This document shows positions 1 through 8,359 of a stretch of DNA of 8,838 nucleotides, in pieces. Source of the stretch: an uncultured Collinsella sp. (lineage in GTDB: Bacteria > Actinomycetota > Coriobacteriia > Coriobacteriales > Coriobacteriaceae). Location of the stretch: contig CATWCP010000041.1 in assembly GCA_958349325.1 (NCBI GenBank), positions 1 to 8,838 of the forward strand, given 5' to 3'. Made by a program: the position numbers and the translations under genes. Each line of letters opens with the position of its first letter. Position 1 is the first letter of the stretch. The notes under the pieces were generated by a model that was given only the letters and a program-made list of their open reading frames with translations, was not told the origin of the DNA and made no database searches.

Positions 1-25
1 ACGCTAGGCGTCTAAACCCAAAACG

Positions 26-2776
<2,751 letters not shown>

Positions 2777-2783
2777 GATACTT

Positions 2784-2789
2784 CCCCTT
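2784..2789 (-). promoter_or_regulatory. ribosome binding site of ppdK, supporting a GTG start
   Basis: On the minus strand AAGGGG ends 7 bases before GTG at 2776-2774. This supports GTG as the ppdK initiation codon. The only nearby ATG (2793-2791) is out of frame and opens a 6-codon reading frame whose TGA overlaps the GTG. Confidence 0.75.
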
Positions 2790-2792
2790 CCA

Positions 2793-2806
2793 TGCGCTCT
2801 CGCGCA
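2793..2806 (-). other. small hairpin TGCGC-GAGA-GCGCA just upstream of the ppdK ribosome binding site
   Basis: A perfect 5-bp GC-rich stem with a GAGA (GNRA-type) loop, read on the transcribed minus strand, ends 16 bases before the ppdK start codon. There is no T-run after it, so it is not a Rho-independent terminator. The same stem with another loop precedes the regulator gene (3933-3946). A role in translation initiation or mRNA stability is inference. Confidence 0.4.
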
Positions 2807-2823
2807 CGACCGTGGTAACGAAT

Positions 2824-2844
2824 CGGCCCGCCGGATGCGGGCCG
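2824..2844 (-). other. strong GC hairpin in the presumed ppdK leader
   Basis: Positions 2824-2831 (CGGCCCGC on the plus strand) pair perfectly with 2837-2844, giving an 8-bp all-GC stem around a 5-base loop. The bases that follow in the transcribed direction do not form a T-run, so it lacks the signature of an intrinsic terminator. It lies between the candidate -10 at 2852-2857 and the ribosome binding site, so it would be in the leader RNA of ppdK. It could stabilise the mRNA, act in attenuation, or be a protein site. Confidence 0.4.
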
Positions 2845-2851
2845 TGAGGGA

Positions 2852-2857
2852 ACTATA
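2852..2857 (-). promoter_or_regulatory. possible -10 element (TATAGT) for ppdK
   Basis: TATAGT on the minus strand matches the sigma-70 -10 consensus at five of six positions and would place a transcription start about 70 bases before the ppdK start codon. No convincing -35 lies 16-19 bases upstream (the hexamer at 17 bases is TCAAGC), so this is a weak call that competes with the TTGACA-based candidate further upstream. Confidence 0.25.
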
Positions 2858-2898
2858 CGGCGGGTTTTGAACGGGCTTGAGCAGAGGATACGCGGTTT

Positions 2899-2948
2899 GG
2901 TAAACGTGCTAAAACTAGCGGTAAACGGTAGGTAAAGGTGATTACCTT
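2899..2948. repeat. cluster of GGTAAA direct repeats with an adjoining dyad, possible regulator binding region
   Basis: On the plus strand GGTAAACG occurs at 2899-2906 and 2920-2927 and GGTAAAGG at 2931-2938, so the copies start 21 and 11 bp apart, close to two turns and one turn of DNA. The third copy also forms an inverted repeat, GGTAA (2931-2935) with TTACC (2942-2946), and the overlapping AAGGT-GATT-ACCTT (2935-2948) is a perfect 5-bp-arm dyad. Such phasing is typical of sites bound side by side on one DNA face by a regulator. The protein is unknown, and chance in an AT-rich spacer is not excluded. Confidence 0.4.
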
Positions 2949-2951
2949 ATG

Positions 2952-2982
2952 AAGATACCACTACAGTCTAATTGCATGTCAA
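2952..2982 (-). promoter_or_regulatory. possible ppdK promoter with a perfect -35 (TTGACA)
   Basis: TTGACA occurs on the minus strand at 2982-2977. The best partner is TATCTT at 2957-2952, four of six consensus bases, with a long 19-base spacer. It lies in the AT-rich part of the spacer upstream of ppdK, is oriented towards ppdK, and would start transcription near 2945, inside the GGTAAA repeat cluster. The weak -10 and long spacer keep the call tentative; such promoters often need an activator. Confidence 0.35.
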
Positions 2983-2995
2983 AAGCGGTAGAAAC

Positions 2996-3013
2996 TGATA
3001 AAGCGCTTTATCA
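2996..3013. promoter_or_regulatory. 18-bp perfect palindrome, candidate operator upstream of ppdK
   Basis: TGATAAAGCGCTTTATCA is a perfect 18-bp palindrome centred on a CG step. The AAAGCGCTTT core resembles operators of LacI/GalR-family regulators, including the CcpA-type cre core, but the TG/CA ends are displaced by two bases, so it is not a canonical cre. It lies 13 bp upstream of the TTGACA hexamer, a position compatible with activator binding. As a terminator for the upstream regulator gene it is poor: the stem is AT-rich and no T-run follows in the transcribed direction. Confidence 0.5.
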
Positions 3014-3043
3014 ATTTCAGGTAATTTTAGCTAACCCAATAAG

Positions 3044-3919
3044 CTAGTTTTGTTGGGCGCGGCGGGCGGCACGGCGGGCTCTCGCCTCTTGAATCTCTTC
3101 GAGGTGAGCGATGATCTCGGAGGCGCTCTCCTCGATCGCCTTGCCGTCGGTGCGCACCACAAAGCAACCCAGACGCTTCATGAGGGCACGAGCTTCCTCG
3201 AGCTCGCTGCGTACACTCTCGGGCTCGGCATAGGAGCCGGCAACGGCACGGGCATAGTCGTCGCCCAGGCGGCTATCGCGAATCTCGGAAATCACATCGA
3301 CGGTCGAAATCAGACCGAAGAGACGCATCGGATCGACCTTGTAAATCGACTTAGGCGGCTCCATACCGTGCGCCAACGGAACGTTGGCGACCTTGTAGCC
3401 CTGATAGGCCAAATACATCGACAGCGGCGTCTTGGATGTGCGCGACACGCCCAGCAGAACGATGTCGGCAGCCGACAGATCATCGCAGCCGCGCCCGTCA
3501 TCGTGCTCAACGAAGTACTCCATGGCCTCGATGCGGTGGAAATAGCGGTCATCGGTCTTGTGAATCACACCCGCCACTCCTTTTGGCGGCACGCCAATAA
3601 GCGAAGACAGCACCGCAAGCGTCGGGCCGATCAGGTCGACCGAGCGAATGTGCAGCATGCCCAAGTAGTCGAGCACGCGAGCACGAAGCGCCGGATCGAC
3701 GATGGTATGGAACACGGCGATATCGCGATGGTCGGCATCAACTCGCGGGCCCACAAACGACTTGACCTGCTCCACCGAGGTCACCTTAGGCAGACGTAAA
3801 ACACGAAAAGCCCCTTCATCAAATTGCCCGGACGCCGCAAGCACCACCTCACAAGCGGTATCACCGAGCGAGTCGGAGATAACGATAACGGTGGGACGAG
3901 CGGTGACCGGGCAATCCAT
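3044..3919 (-). CDS. pyruvate, phosphate dikinase regulatory protein (DUF299 kinase/phosphorylase family)
   Basis: Member of the family that includes plant and bacterial PDRP1, E. coli PpsR and Bacillus YqfL. These enzymes inactivate PPDK (or PEP synthase) by ADP-dependent phosphorylation of a threonine two residues before the catalytic histidine, and reactivate it by phosphate-dependent removal that yields PPi. The 291-residue product has the N-terminal SDSLGDTA (15-22), the conserved FHRIEAMEYFVEHDDG stretch (127-142), the P-loop-like GVSRTSKTP (157-165), and the SIYKVDPMRLFGL segment (191-203); the arginine-rich tail (about 280-289) is not a family hallmark. The ATG start has AAAGGAG six bases upstream. 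Position next to ppdK makes PPDK (Thr476) the likely target rather than PEP synthase; that is inference. It sits 33 bases after glyS, so it is probably transcribed with glyQS. The glyS-DUF299 neighbourhood is also known in Firmicutes (glyQ-glyS-ccpN-yqfL in Bacillus); no ccpN-like gene is present here. Confidence 0.93.
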   Translation of the reverse strand: MDCPVTARPTVIVISDSLGDTACEVVLAASGQFDEGAFRVLRLPKVTSVEQVKSFVGPRVDADHRDIAVFHTIVDPALRARVLDYLGMLHIRSVDLIGPTLAVLSSLIGVPPKGVAGVIHKTDDRYFHRIEAMEYFVEHDDGRGCDDLSAADIVLLGVSRTSKTPLSMYLAYQGYKVANVPLAHGMEPPKSIYKVDPMRLFGLISTVDVISEIRDSRLGDDYARAVAGSYAEPESVRSELEEARALMKRLGCFVVRTDGKAIEESASEIIAHLEEIQEARARRAARRAQQN

Positions 3920-3925
3920 GCGGGG

Positions 3926-3946
3926 CTCCTTTTGCGCTTATGCGCA
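3926..3946 (-). promoter_or_regulatory. ribosome binding site of the PPDK regulator gene with an adjacent hairpin
   Basis: AAAGGAG at 3932-3926 on the minus strand lies six bases before the ATG at 3919. Immediately 5' of it, overlapping by at most one base, is TGCGC-ATAA-GCGCA (3946-3933), a perfect 5-bp stem with the same arm sequence as the hairpin before ppdK. The ribosome binding site is strong and fixes the start. A regulatory role of the hairpin is inference. Confidence 0.6.
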
Positions 3947-3953
3947 GGCTAGC

Positions 3954-6050
3954 TTACTTTTTGCGGGCAAGCTCACCGATGTTGGCGATGCCGGAGAAAA
4001 CGGCCTCGAAGCGGTTGAGCAGCTTAAGGCGATTATCGCGGAGCTGCTCGTCCTTGTCCATGACCATAACCTCGTCGAAGAAACGGTCGATGGGCGCGCG
4101 TAGGGCGGCGAGGGCGGCAAACGCGGAAGGATAATCCTCGGCGGCGAGAGCGGCATCGACGGCGGTCTGAGCGGCCTCAGAGGCGTCGGCAAGCGCAAGC
4201 TCGACCTCGCCCATCAGAGCGCGATCGTACTCCGCGCCCAGTTCGGGCTTGGAGATATGCGCCGCGCGGGCGTAAGCGGTTGCCAGGTTGTCGAAGGTCT
4301 CGGCGTCGTTCTTGCGGGCCTCATCGAGGGCGGCGCAGCGGGCGAAGAAGACCGACGGGGCAATGATGTGCACCGCGGAAACGGCGGCAACGGTGTCGGC
4401 CGGGATCTTCTCGTCGCGGGCCATGCTCACCAAACGGCCGTGGAAGAAGTCGCGAACCTGCTGGGCGACCTCGGCGGCGTCGAACTCAATGCCCTGCTCG
4501 CTATAGAGCTCGAGCGCAAAGTCGATGAGCGACGTGGGGTCGATCGGCAGACGGTCGCGCAGGATGTTGATGATGCCGATGGCGGCACGACGCAGCGCGT
4601 ACGGGTCGGAAGAGCCGGTCGGGGGCTCGCCGATGGCAAAGATGCCGGCAATGGTATCGAGCTTGTCGGCGCAGGCCACGATGCAGCCAGCGGTGCCCTC
4701 GGGCAGCTCGTCACCGGCAAAGCGGGGACGATAGTGATCGCGAATAGCGTGAGCGACCTCTTCGTTCTCCCCCATCGCGATGGCGTAGTAACCGCCCATA
4801 ACACCCTGCTGGCTCGTGAACTCGACGACAGCGTTGGACACCAGGTCGGCCTTGCACAGGTGAGCGGCGCGGCCGGCATCGGCGGCCAGGTGGGCGCCCA
4901 GGTGAGCCTCGCGGGCAATAGCGAGCGCAAGCTGCTCAATACGCTCGGACTTGGCGAGCACGCTGCCGAGCTTCTCCTGGAAGGCGACCTTGGCCAGACG
5001 CTCACGGAACTCGTCGAGGGAGATCTTCAGATCCTCCTCGTAGAAGAACTTGGCGTCATCCAGGCGGGCGCGCACAACGCGCTCGTTGCCGTCGATCACG
5101 CGCTCGGCATTCTCGGGCTTACTGTTGGAGACGACCACGAACTCACGCGTCAGCTTGCCCTCGCCGTCATAGATCGGGAAGTAGCGCTGGTTGGTGAGCA
5201 TAGACTCGCAGATGATCTCGTGCGGGACCTTGAGGAACTCCTCGTCGAAGGTACCGACAAGCACCGTCGGCCACTCGCAGAGGTTGATGACCTCCTCAAA
5301 GACCTTCTTGGGCGTATCGACATGGCAGCCGGGGCGCGCAGCCTCGACCTCGGCGATGCCGGCAAGGATGGCCTCGCGACGGCGCTCGGCAGAAAGCACG
5401 CCGGCATCCTCGAGCACCTGCTCGTAGACGGCAGGGCTAGCGACCACATGGTCACCGGGGCCAAGCACGCGATGACCACGCGTGGTGTTGCCACTCGTCA
5501 CATCGGCAAACGAAACGGGCACGACGTCCTCACCCAAAAGGCAGCAGATCCAGCGGACCGGACGCACGAACGTGGCGTGCTCGTGGCCCCAGCGCTGAGA
5601 GCGGTAGTTAGGCCACTGCAGGCCGGCGATGGTCTTCTCGCACAGGGCCGTCAGAATCGGGGTGGCCGGGGCGGAAGGAATGTTCTTCTCGGCAAAGACG
5701 TACTCACGGCCGTCGGTGTCCTCGCGACGGACCAGATCCTCGGCAGCCACACCGCACTTGCGTGCGAAGCCCTGGGCGGCCTTGGTGGCGTTACCGTCGG
5801 CATCGAAGGCGATGTTGGCCGCGGGGCCGCGCTTGACCTCGTGAACCTCATCGGTCGCGGTGGCGACGTCGGCAACGAGCGCAGCCAGGCGGCGCGGGCT
5901 CGAGATCACGCGGACCTCGCCGTGGGCCAGACCTGCCTCGTCGAGACCCTTGGCGATCATGGTGCCAAGCTGCTTGACGGCATTGTTCAGCGGTGCAGAG
6001 GGCATTTCCTCCGTACCGATCTCAAACAGGAAATCCTTAGCGTCTGCCAT
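3954..6050 (-). CDS. glyS: glycyl-tRNA synthetase beta subunit
   Basis: Beta chain of the bacterial alpha2-beta2 glycyl-tRNA synthetase; it recognises tRNA-Gly and is needed for charging by the GlyQ catalytic subunit in the cytosol. The product is 698 residues, close to the family length of about 690. Family landmarks are FLFEIGTEEMPS at 7-18, RWGHEHATFVRPVRWI at 153-168, CEWPTVLVGTFDEEFLKVP at 258-276, TNQRYFPIYDGEGKL at 286-300, GNERVVRARLDDAKFFYEEDL at 321-341, QQGVMGGYYA at 414-423, ACADKLDTIAGIF at 459-471 and SSDPYALRRAA at 480-490. The C-terminal part (about 580-690) is the DALR-type anticodon-binding domain. The ATG start lies 3 bases after the glyQ stop, with GAGGTGG (6065-6059) inside the end of glyQ 8 bases upstream, which implies translational coupling. 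No defect seen. Confidence 0.97.
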   Translation of the reverse strand: MADAKDFLFEIGTEEMPSAPLNNAVKQLGTMIAKGLDEAGLAHGEVRVISSPRRLAALVADVATATDEVHEVKRGPAANIAFDADGNATKAAQGFARKCGVAAEDLVRREDTDGREYVFAEKNIPSAPATPILTALCEKTIAGLQWPNYRSQRWGHEHATFVRPVRWICCLLGEDVVPVSFADVTSGNTTRGHRVLGPGDHVVASPAVYEQVLEDAGVLSAERRREAILAGIAEVEAARPGCHVDTPKKVFEEVINLCEWPTVLVGTFDEEFLKVPHEIICESMLTNQRYFPIYDGEGKLTREFVVVSNSKPENAERVIDGNERVVRARLDDAKFFYEEDLKISLDEFRERLAKVAFQEKLGSVLAKSERIEQLALAIAREAHLGAHLAADAGRAAHLCKADLVSNAVVEFTSQQGVMGGYYAIAMGENEEVAHAIRDHYRPRFAGDELPEGTAGCIVACADKLDTIAGIFAIGEPPTGSSDPYALRRAAIGIINILRDRLPIDPTSLIDFALELYSEQGIEFDAAEVAQQVRDFFHGRLVSMARDEKIPADTVAAVSAVHIIAPSVFFARCAALDEARKNDAETFDNLATAYARAAHISKPELGAEYDRALMGEVELALADASEAAQTAVDAALAAEDYPSAFAALAALRAPIDRFFDEVMVMDKDEQLRDNRLKLLNRFEAVFSGIANIGELARKK

Positions 6051-6053
6051 GGC

Positions 6054-6965
6054 TTACGCCACCTCGCCTTCCTGATCGGCATTCTCGTTGATTCCGGCGA
6101 CCTCGGCCATATAGGCCTCGCAGCACGCCTTGGCGACGGCGCGGACGCGCAGGATGTAGTTGGCGCGCTCGACTGCGGACAGCGCACCGCGGGCATCGAG
6201 CAGGTTGAAGGCATGGCTGCACTTCATGACGCAGTCATATGCCGGCAGCGGCAGCTTGCGCTCCAGGCAGGAGTGGCACTCGGCCTCGTAGTCGTCAAAC
6301 TTCTGACGCATCATCTCGACGTTGGCCACCTCAAAGTTATAAGCGCTGAACTCGCGCTCGTTTTCCAGGAACACGTCGCCGTAGGTCATGGGCGTGCCGT
6401 CGGGCAGGTAGCTCCACACCAGGTCGTAGACCGAGTTGACGCCCTGGGCGTACATGGCGATGCGCTCCAGGCCATAGGTGATCTCGACAGGCACGGGGTC
6501 GACCTCGATGCCGCCCACCTGCTGGAAGTACGTAAACTGCGTGACCTCCATGCCATTGAGCCAGACCTCCCAGCCAAGGCCCCAGGCGCCGAGCGTCGGG
6601 CTCTCCCAGTCGTCCTCAACAAAGCGGACGTCATGGTCATTGGGGTCCAGGCCAATGGCGGCCAGCGAACCCAGGTAGAGCTCCTGAGCGTTGACCGGCG
6701 AGGGCTTGATGAGCACCTGGAACTGATAGTAGTGCTGCATGCGGTTGGGGTTCTCGCCGTAGCGGCCGTCGGCGGGACGGCGGCAGGGCTGCGCATAGCA
6801 GGTGCGCCACTCGGCGGGACCGAGCGAGCGCAGCGTGGTCGCGGTATGGAAGGTACCGGCACCGACCTCGGAGTCATAGGGCTGCATAATGACGCAGCCC
6901 TGCTCGCCCCAGTACTGCTGGAGGCGCAGGATGATGTCTTGGAAGGAAAGCGATGAAGCGTTCAT
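6054..6965 (-). CDS. glyQ: glycyl-tRNA synthetase alpha subunit
   Basis: Catalytic alpha chain of the tetrameric glycyl-tRNA synthetase, a class II enzyme that forms glycyl-adenylate. The 303-residue product matches the very conserved GlyQ pattern from end to end: LSFQDIILRLQQYWGEQGC (6-24), MQPYDSEVGAGTFH (27-40), RRPADGRYGENPNRMQHYYQ (62-81, class II motif 2 region), a stretch ending in GWEVWLNGMEVTQFTYFQQVGG (131-152), and EITYGLERIAMY (161-172, motif 3). The start is supported by the family N-terminus, but the ribosome binding site is not ideal: GAGGGG is 11 bases away and GAGG is nearly adjacent to the ATG. The gene follows lepB after 59 bases, which leaves no room for a T-box leader of the kind that controls glyQS in many Firmicutes. 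Confidence 0.98.
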   Translation of the reverse strand: MNASSLSFQDIILRLQQYWGEQGCVIMQPYDSEVGAGTFHTATTLRSLGPAEWRTCYAQPCRRPADGRYGENPNRMQHYYQFQVLIKPSPVNAQELYLGSLAAIGLDPNDHDVRFVEDDWESPTLGAWGLGWEVWLNGMEVTQFTYFQQVGGIEVDPVPVEITYGLERIAMYAQGVNSVYDLVWSYLPDGTPMTYGDVFLENEREFSAYNFEVANVEMMRQKFDDYEAECHSCLERKLPLPAYDCVMKCSHAFNLLDARGALSAVERANYILRVRAVAKACCEAYMAEVAGINENADQEGEVA

Positions 6966-7011
6966 GCCTCTAATATCCCCTCGTCGAAACGATTACACGG
7001 TTAGGTACTGT

Positions 7012-7017
7012 ACTATA
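7012..7017 (-). promoter_or_regulatory. possible -10 element (TATAGT) before glyQ
   Basis: The 59-base gap between lepB and glyQ contains TATAGT on the minus strand, the same hexamer found in the ppdK spacer. No recognisable -35 lies at the right distance (CGGCGC at 17 bases). The glyQS genes may therefore have a weak promoter of their own or simply be read through from lepB. No terminator hairpin with a T-run is present in this gap. Confidence 0.2.
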
Positions 7018-7024
7018 GCGGTTT

Positions 7025-7588
7025 TTAGTCGATGGCGCCGATACGGTTGAGCGGCCAGTAGCGCACAAGCGCCACGGCGATCAATTCGGAGCGGTCGACC
7101 GGGCCAAAGTAGCGGGAGTCAGCAGAGTTCTCGCGGTTGTCGCCCATCACCCACACACAGTCGTCAGGGACGGTGTAGGGATAGCTCACCTGAGCGCCGG
7201 GGGCTTGGACCGAAAGCGGCCAGCTCATGCCAGTCGTATAGTCCTCGTCGAGCGCCTGGCCATCGACGACGACCTTGCCGTCCCGCAGGTCGACCGTCTG
7301 GCCGGCCGTGGCAATAACGCGCTTTACCAGCACGTCATGCTCGGACGTGGCATCGGGGTTGTGGAACACCACGATATCGCCTTGCTTGACGGGCTGTCCG
7401 AGTTCGAGCGTCACCTTCTGCGCCAGAATCTGGTCTCCGATCTCGATCGTGGACTCCATGGAACCGGTAGGCACCACAAAGGGTTCGACCACAAACGAGC
7501 GAATCAAGAAAGTGGCGACCAGTGCGATCGCGACAACCACGATCCACTCAAACGCACCCTTTAGCACGGAATGCTGCGATGGGACCAT
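7025..7588 (-). CDS. lepB: type I signal peptidase
   Basis: Membrane-bound Ser/Lys protease that removes signal peptides from exported proteins, with its active site on the outer face of the cytoplasmic membrane. The 187-residue product has one N-terminal membrane segment (about 13-29, hydrophobic IVVVAIALVATFLI). It is followed by the catalytic serine box VPTGSMEST (39-47, Ser43), the catalytic lysine in VLVKRVIATAGQ (86-97, Lys89), and the box MGDNRENSADSRYFG (148-162). This is the short Gram-positive/actinobacterial form with a single membrane anchor. I chose the ATG at 7588: it has GAGGAG 5 bases upstream and places the membrane segment near the N-terminus. A start 34 codons earlier at 7690 lies inside trmD, adds an arginine-rich stretch unlike the family, and is unlikely. 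The gene begins 2 bases after trmD, so it belongs to the rimM-trmD operon. Confidence 0.95.
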   Translation of the reverse strand: MVPSQHSVLKGAFEWIVVVAIALVATFLIRSFVVEPFVVPTGSMESTIEIGDQILAQKVTLELGQPVKQGDIVVFHNPDATSEHDVLVKRVIATAGQTVDLRDGKVVVDGQALDEDYTTGMSWPLSVQAPGAQVSYPYTVPDDCVWVMGDNRENSADSRYFGPVDRSELIAVALVRYWPLNRIGAID

Positions 7589-7590
7589 TC

Positions 7591-8349
7591 TCACTCCTCG
7601 CTCTGCGAATACGATGCGTCCAGAATCTCTTGCGCGTACGCGCGTTCCTCGGGCGTAAGGTGTGCCGTCTCGATAAGATCGGGACGCCAACGACAGGTAC
7701 GCTCGATGGCGTTCTTACGACGCCAGGCATCGACCTTGGCGTGGTCGCCGCTTACGAGTACTGGAGGTACGCCCTCACCATTGAACTCGGCGGGACGGGT
7801 GTACTGCTCGTACTCAAGCAGGCCACCGTCCTCGGCGGTCGAGAAGGACTCGTCCACATTGCTCATCTCGTCGCCCAAGGCTCCGGGAATGAGCCGTACG
7901 ACGGCATCGGCCACGACCATAGCGGGCAGCTCGCCGCCCGTAAGCACGTAGTCGCCGATCGACAGACGCTCATCGGCATACGCATATGCGCGCTCGTCGA
8001 CGCCCTCGTAACGGCTGCACACAAACAGAAGGCGCTCGCTTTTGAGCAGACGCTCGGCCACATGCTGCGTAAAGGGCTCGCCGCAGGGGGTGAAGAACAC
8101 CACGGTGGGCTTGGGACCCTCGGAGCTAATAGCCTCGATTGCCTCAGCAATAGGCTCGACCTTCATGAGCATGCCCTGCCCGCCGCCGTATGGCTCGTCA
8201 TCGACGGTGCGATGGCGGTCGTGCGTCCAGTCGCGCAGGTTATACGCCTTAAAATCAAAAAGGCCGGCCTTGCGGGCACGGCCCAAAATCGACGTGGACA
8301 TGACGGGCTCAAACATCTCGGGAAAGACCGAAAGGGTCTCAATCAGCAT
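7591..8349 (-). CDS. trmD: tRNA (guanine-N1)-methyltransferase (m1G37)
   Basis: Methylates G37 next to the anticodon using S-adenosylmethionine, which prevents +1 frameshifting. SPOUT-class knotted homodimer. The 252-residue product has FPEMF at 9-13, THDRHRTVDDEPYGGGQGM at 42-60, the cofactor-knot segments TPCGEPFTQ (87-95), VCSRYEGVDER (110-120) and SIGDYVLTGGELPAM (130-144), the catalytic-loop region NVDESF (164-169), and LLEYEQYTRP (177-186) followed by VPPVLVSGDH (194-203). Two departures from the pattern I recall are Ser112 in place of the usual Gly of CGRYEG, and Asp-Glu-Ser where E. coli has Glu-Asp169-Ser. The start has GGAGGA 4 bases upstream, immediately after and partly overlapping the rimM stop codon; the genes are 10 bases apart, as expected for the conserved rimM-trmD operon. 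Confidence 0.97.
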   Translation of the reverse strand: MLIETLSVFPEMFEPVMSTSILGRARKAGLFDFKAYNLRDWTHDRHRTVDDEPYGGGQGMLMKVEPIAEAIEAISSEGPKPTVVFFTPCGEPFTQHVAERLLKSERLLFVCSRYEGVDERAYAYADERLSIGDYVLTGGELPAMVVADAVVRLIPGALGDEMSNVDESFSTAEDGGLLEYEQYTRPAEFNGEGVPPVLVSGDHAKVDAWRRKNAIERTCRWRPDLIETAHLTPEERAYAQEILDASYSQSEE

Positions 8350-8359
8350 GCTGTCCTCC

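Noticed and set aside
1..25. Possible terminator after ppdK
   Set aside because: The 25 bases after the stop contain a weak ACGC-CTA-GCGT stem touching the window edge; without the sequence beyond it, a T-run cannot be judged.
2939..2974. 11-codon minus-strand frame (ATG at 2974) as a leader peptide for ppdK
   Set aside because: It has no ribosome binding site and no run of regulatory codons, and it would start upstream of the likeliest transcription start.
2996..3013. Intrinsic terminator for the PPDK regulator gene
   Set aside because: The palindrome has an AT-rich stem and is not followed by a T-run in the transcribed direction; it fits an operator better.
4257..6956. 899-codon open frame on the plus strand opposite glyS and glyQ
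   Set aside because: Same cause: glyQ and glyS happen to lie in the same register, so the antisense frame runs through both. It has no recognisable domain and no sensible start.
6966..7024. T-box riboswitch before glyQ
   Set aside because: Only 59 bases separate lepB and glyQ, too short for a T-box leader, and no terminator/antiterminator pair or T-run is visible.
7632..7643. 12-bp palindrome GCGCGTACGCGC inside trmD
   Set aside because: It falls in the coding sequence for ERAYAQE near the TrmD C-terminus and is explained by GC-rich codons; nothing around it suggests a site.
7589..7690. N-terminal extension of lepB by 34 codons
   Set aside because: The extension lies wholly inside trmD, is arginine-rich and unlike signal peptidases, and the internal ATG at 7588 has a good ribosome binding site.
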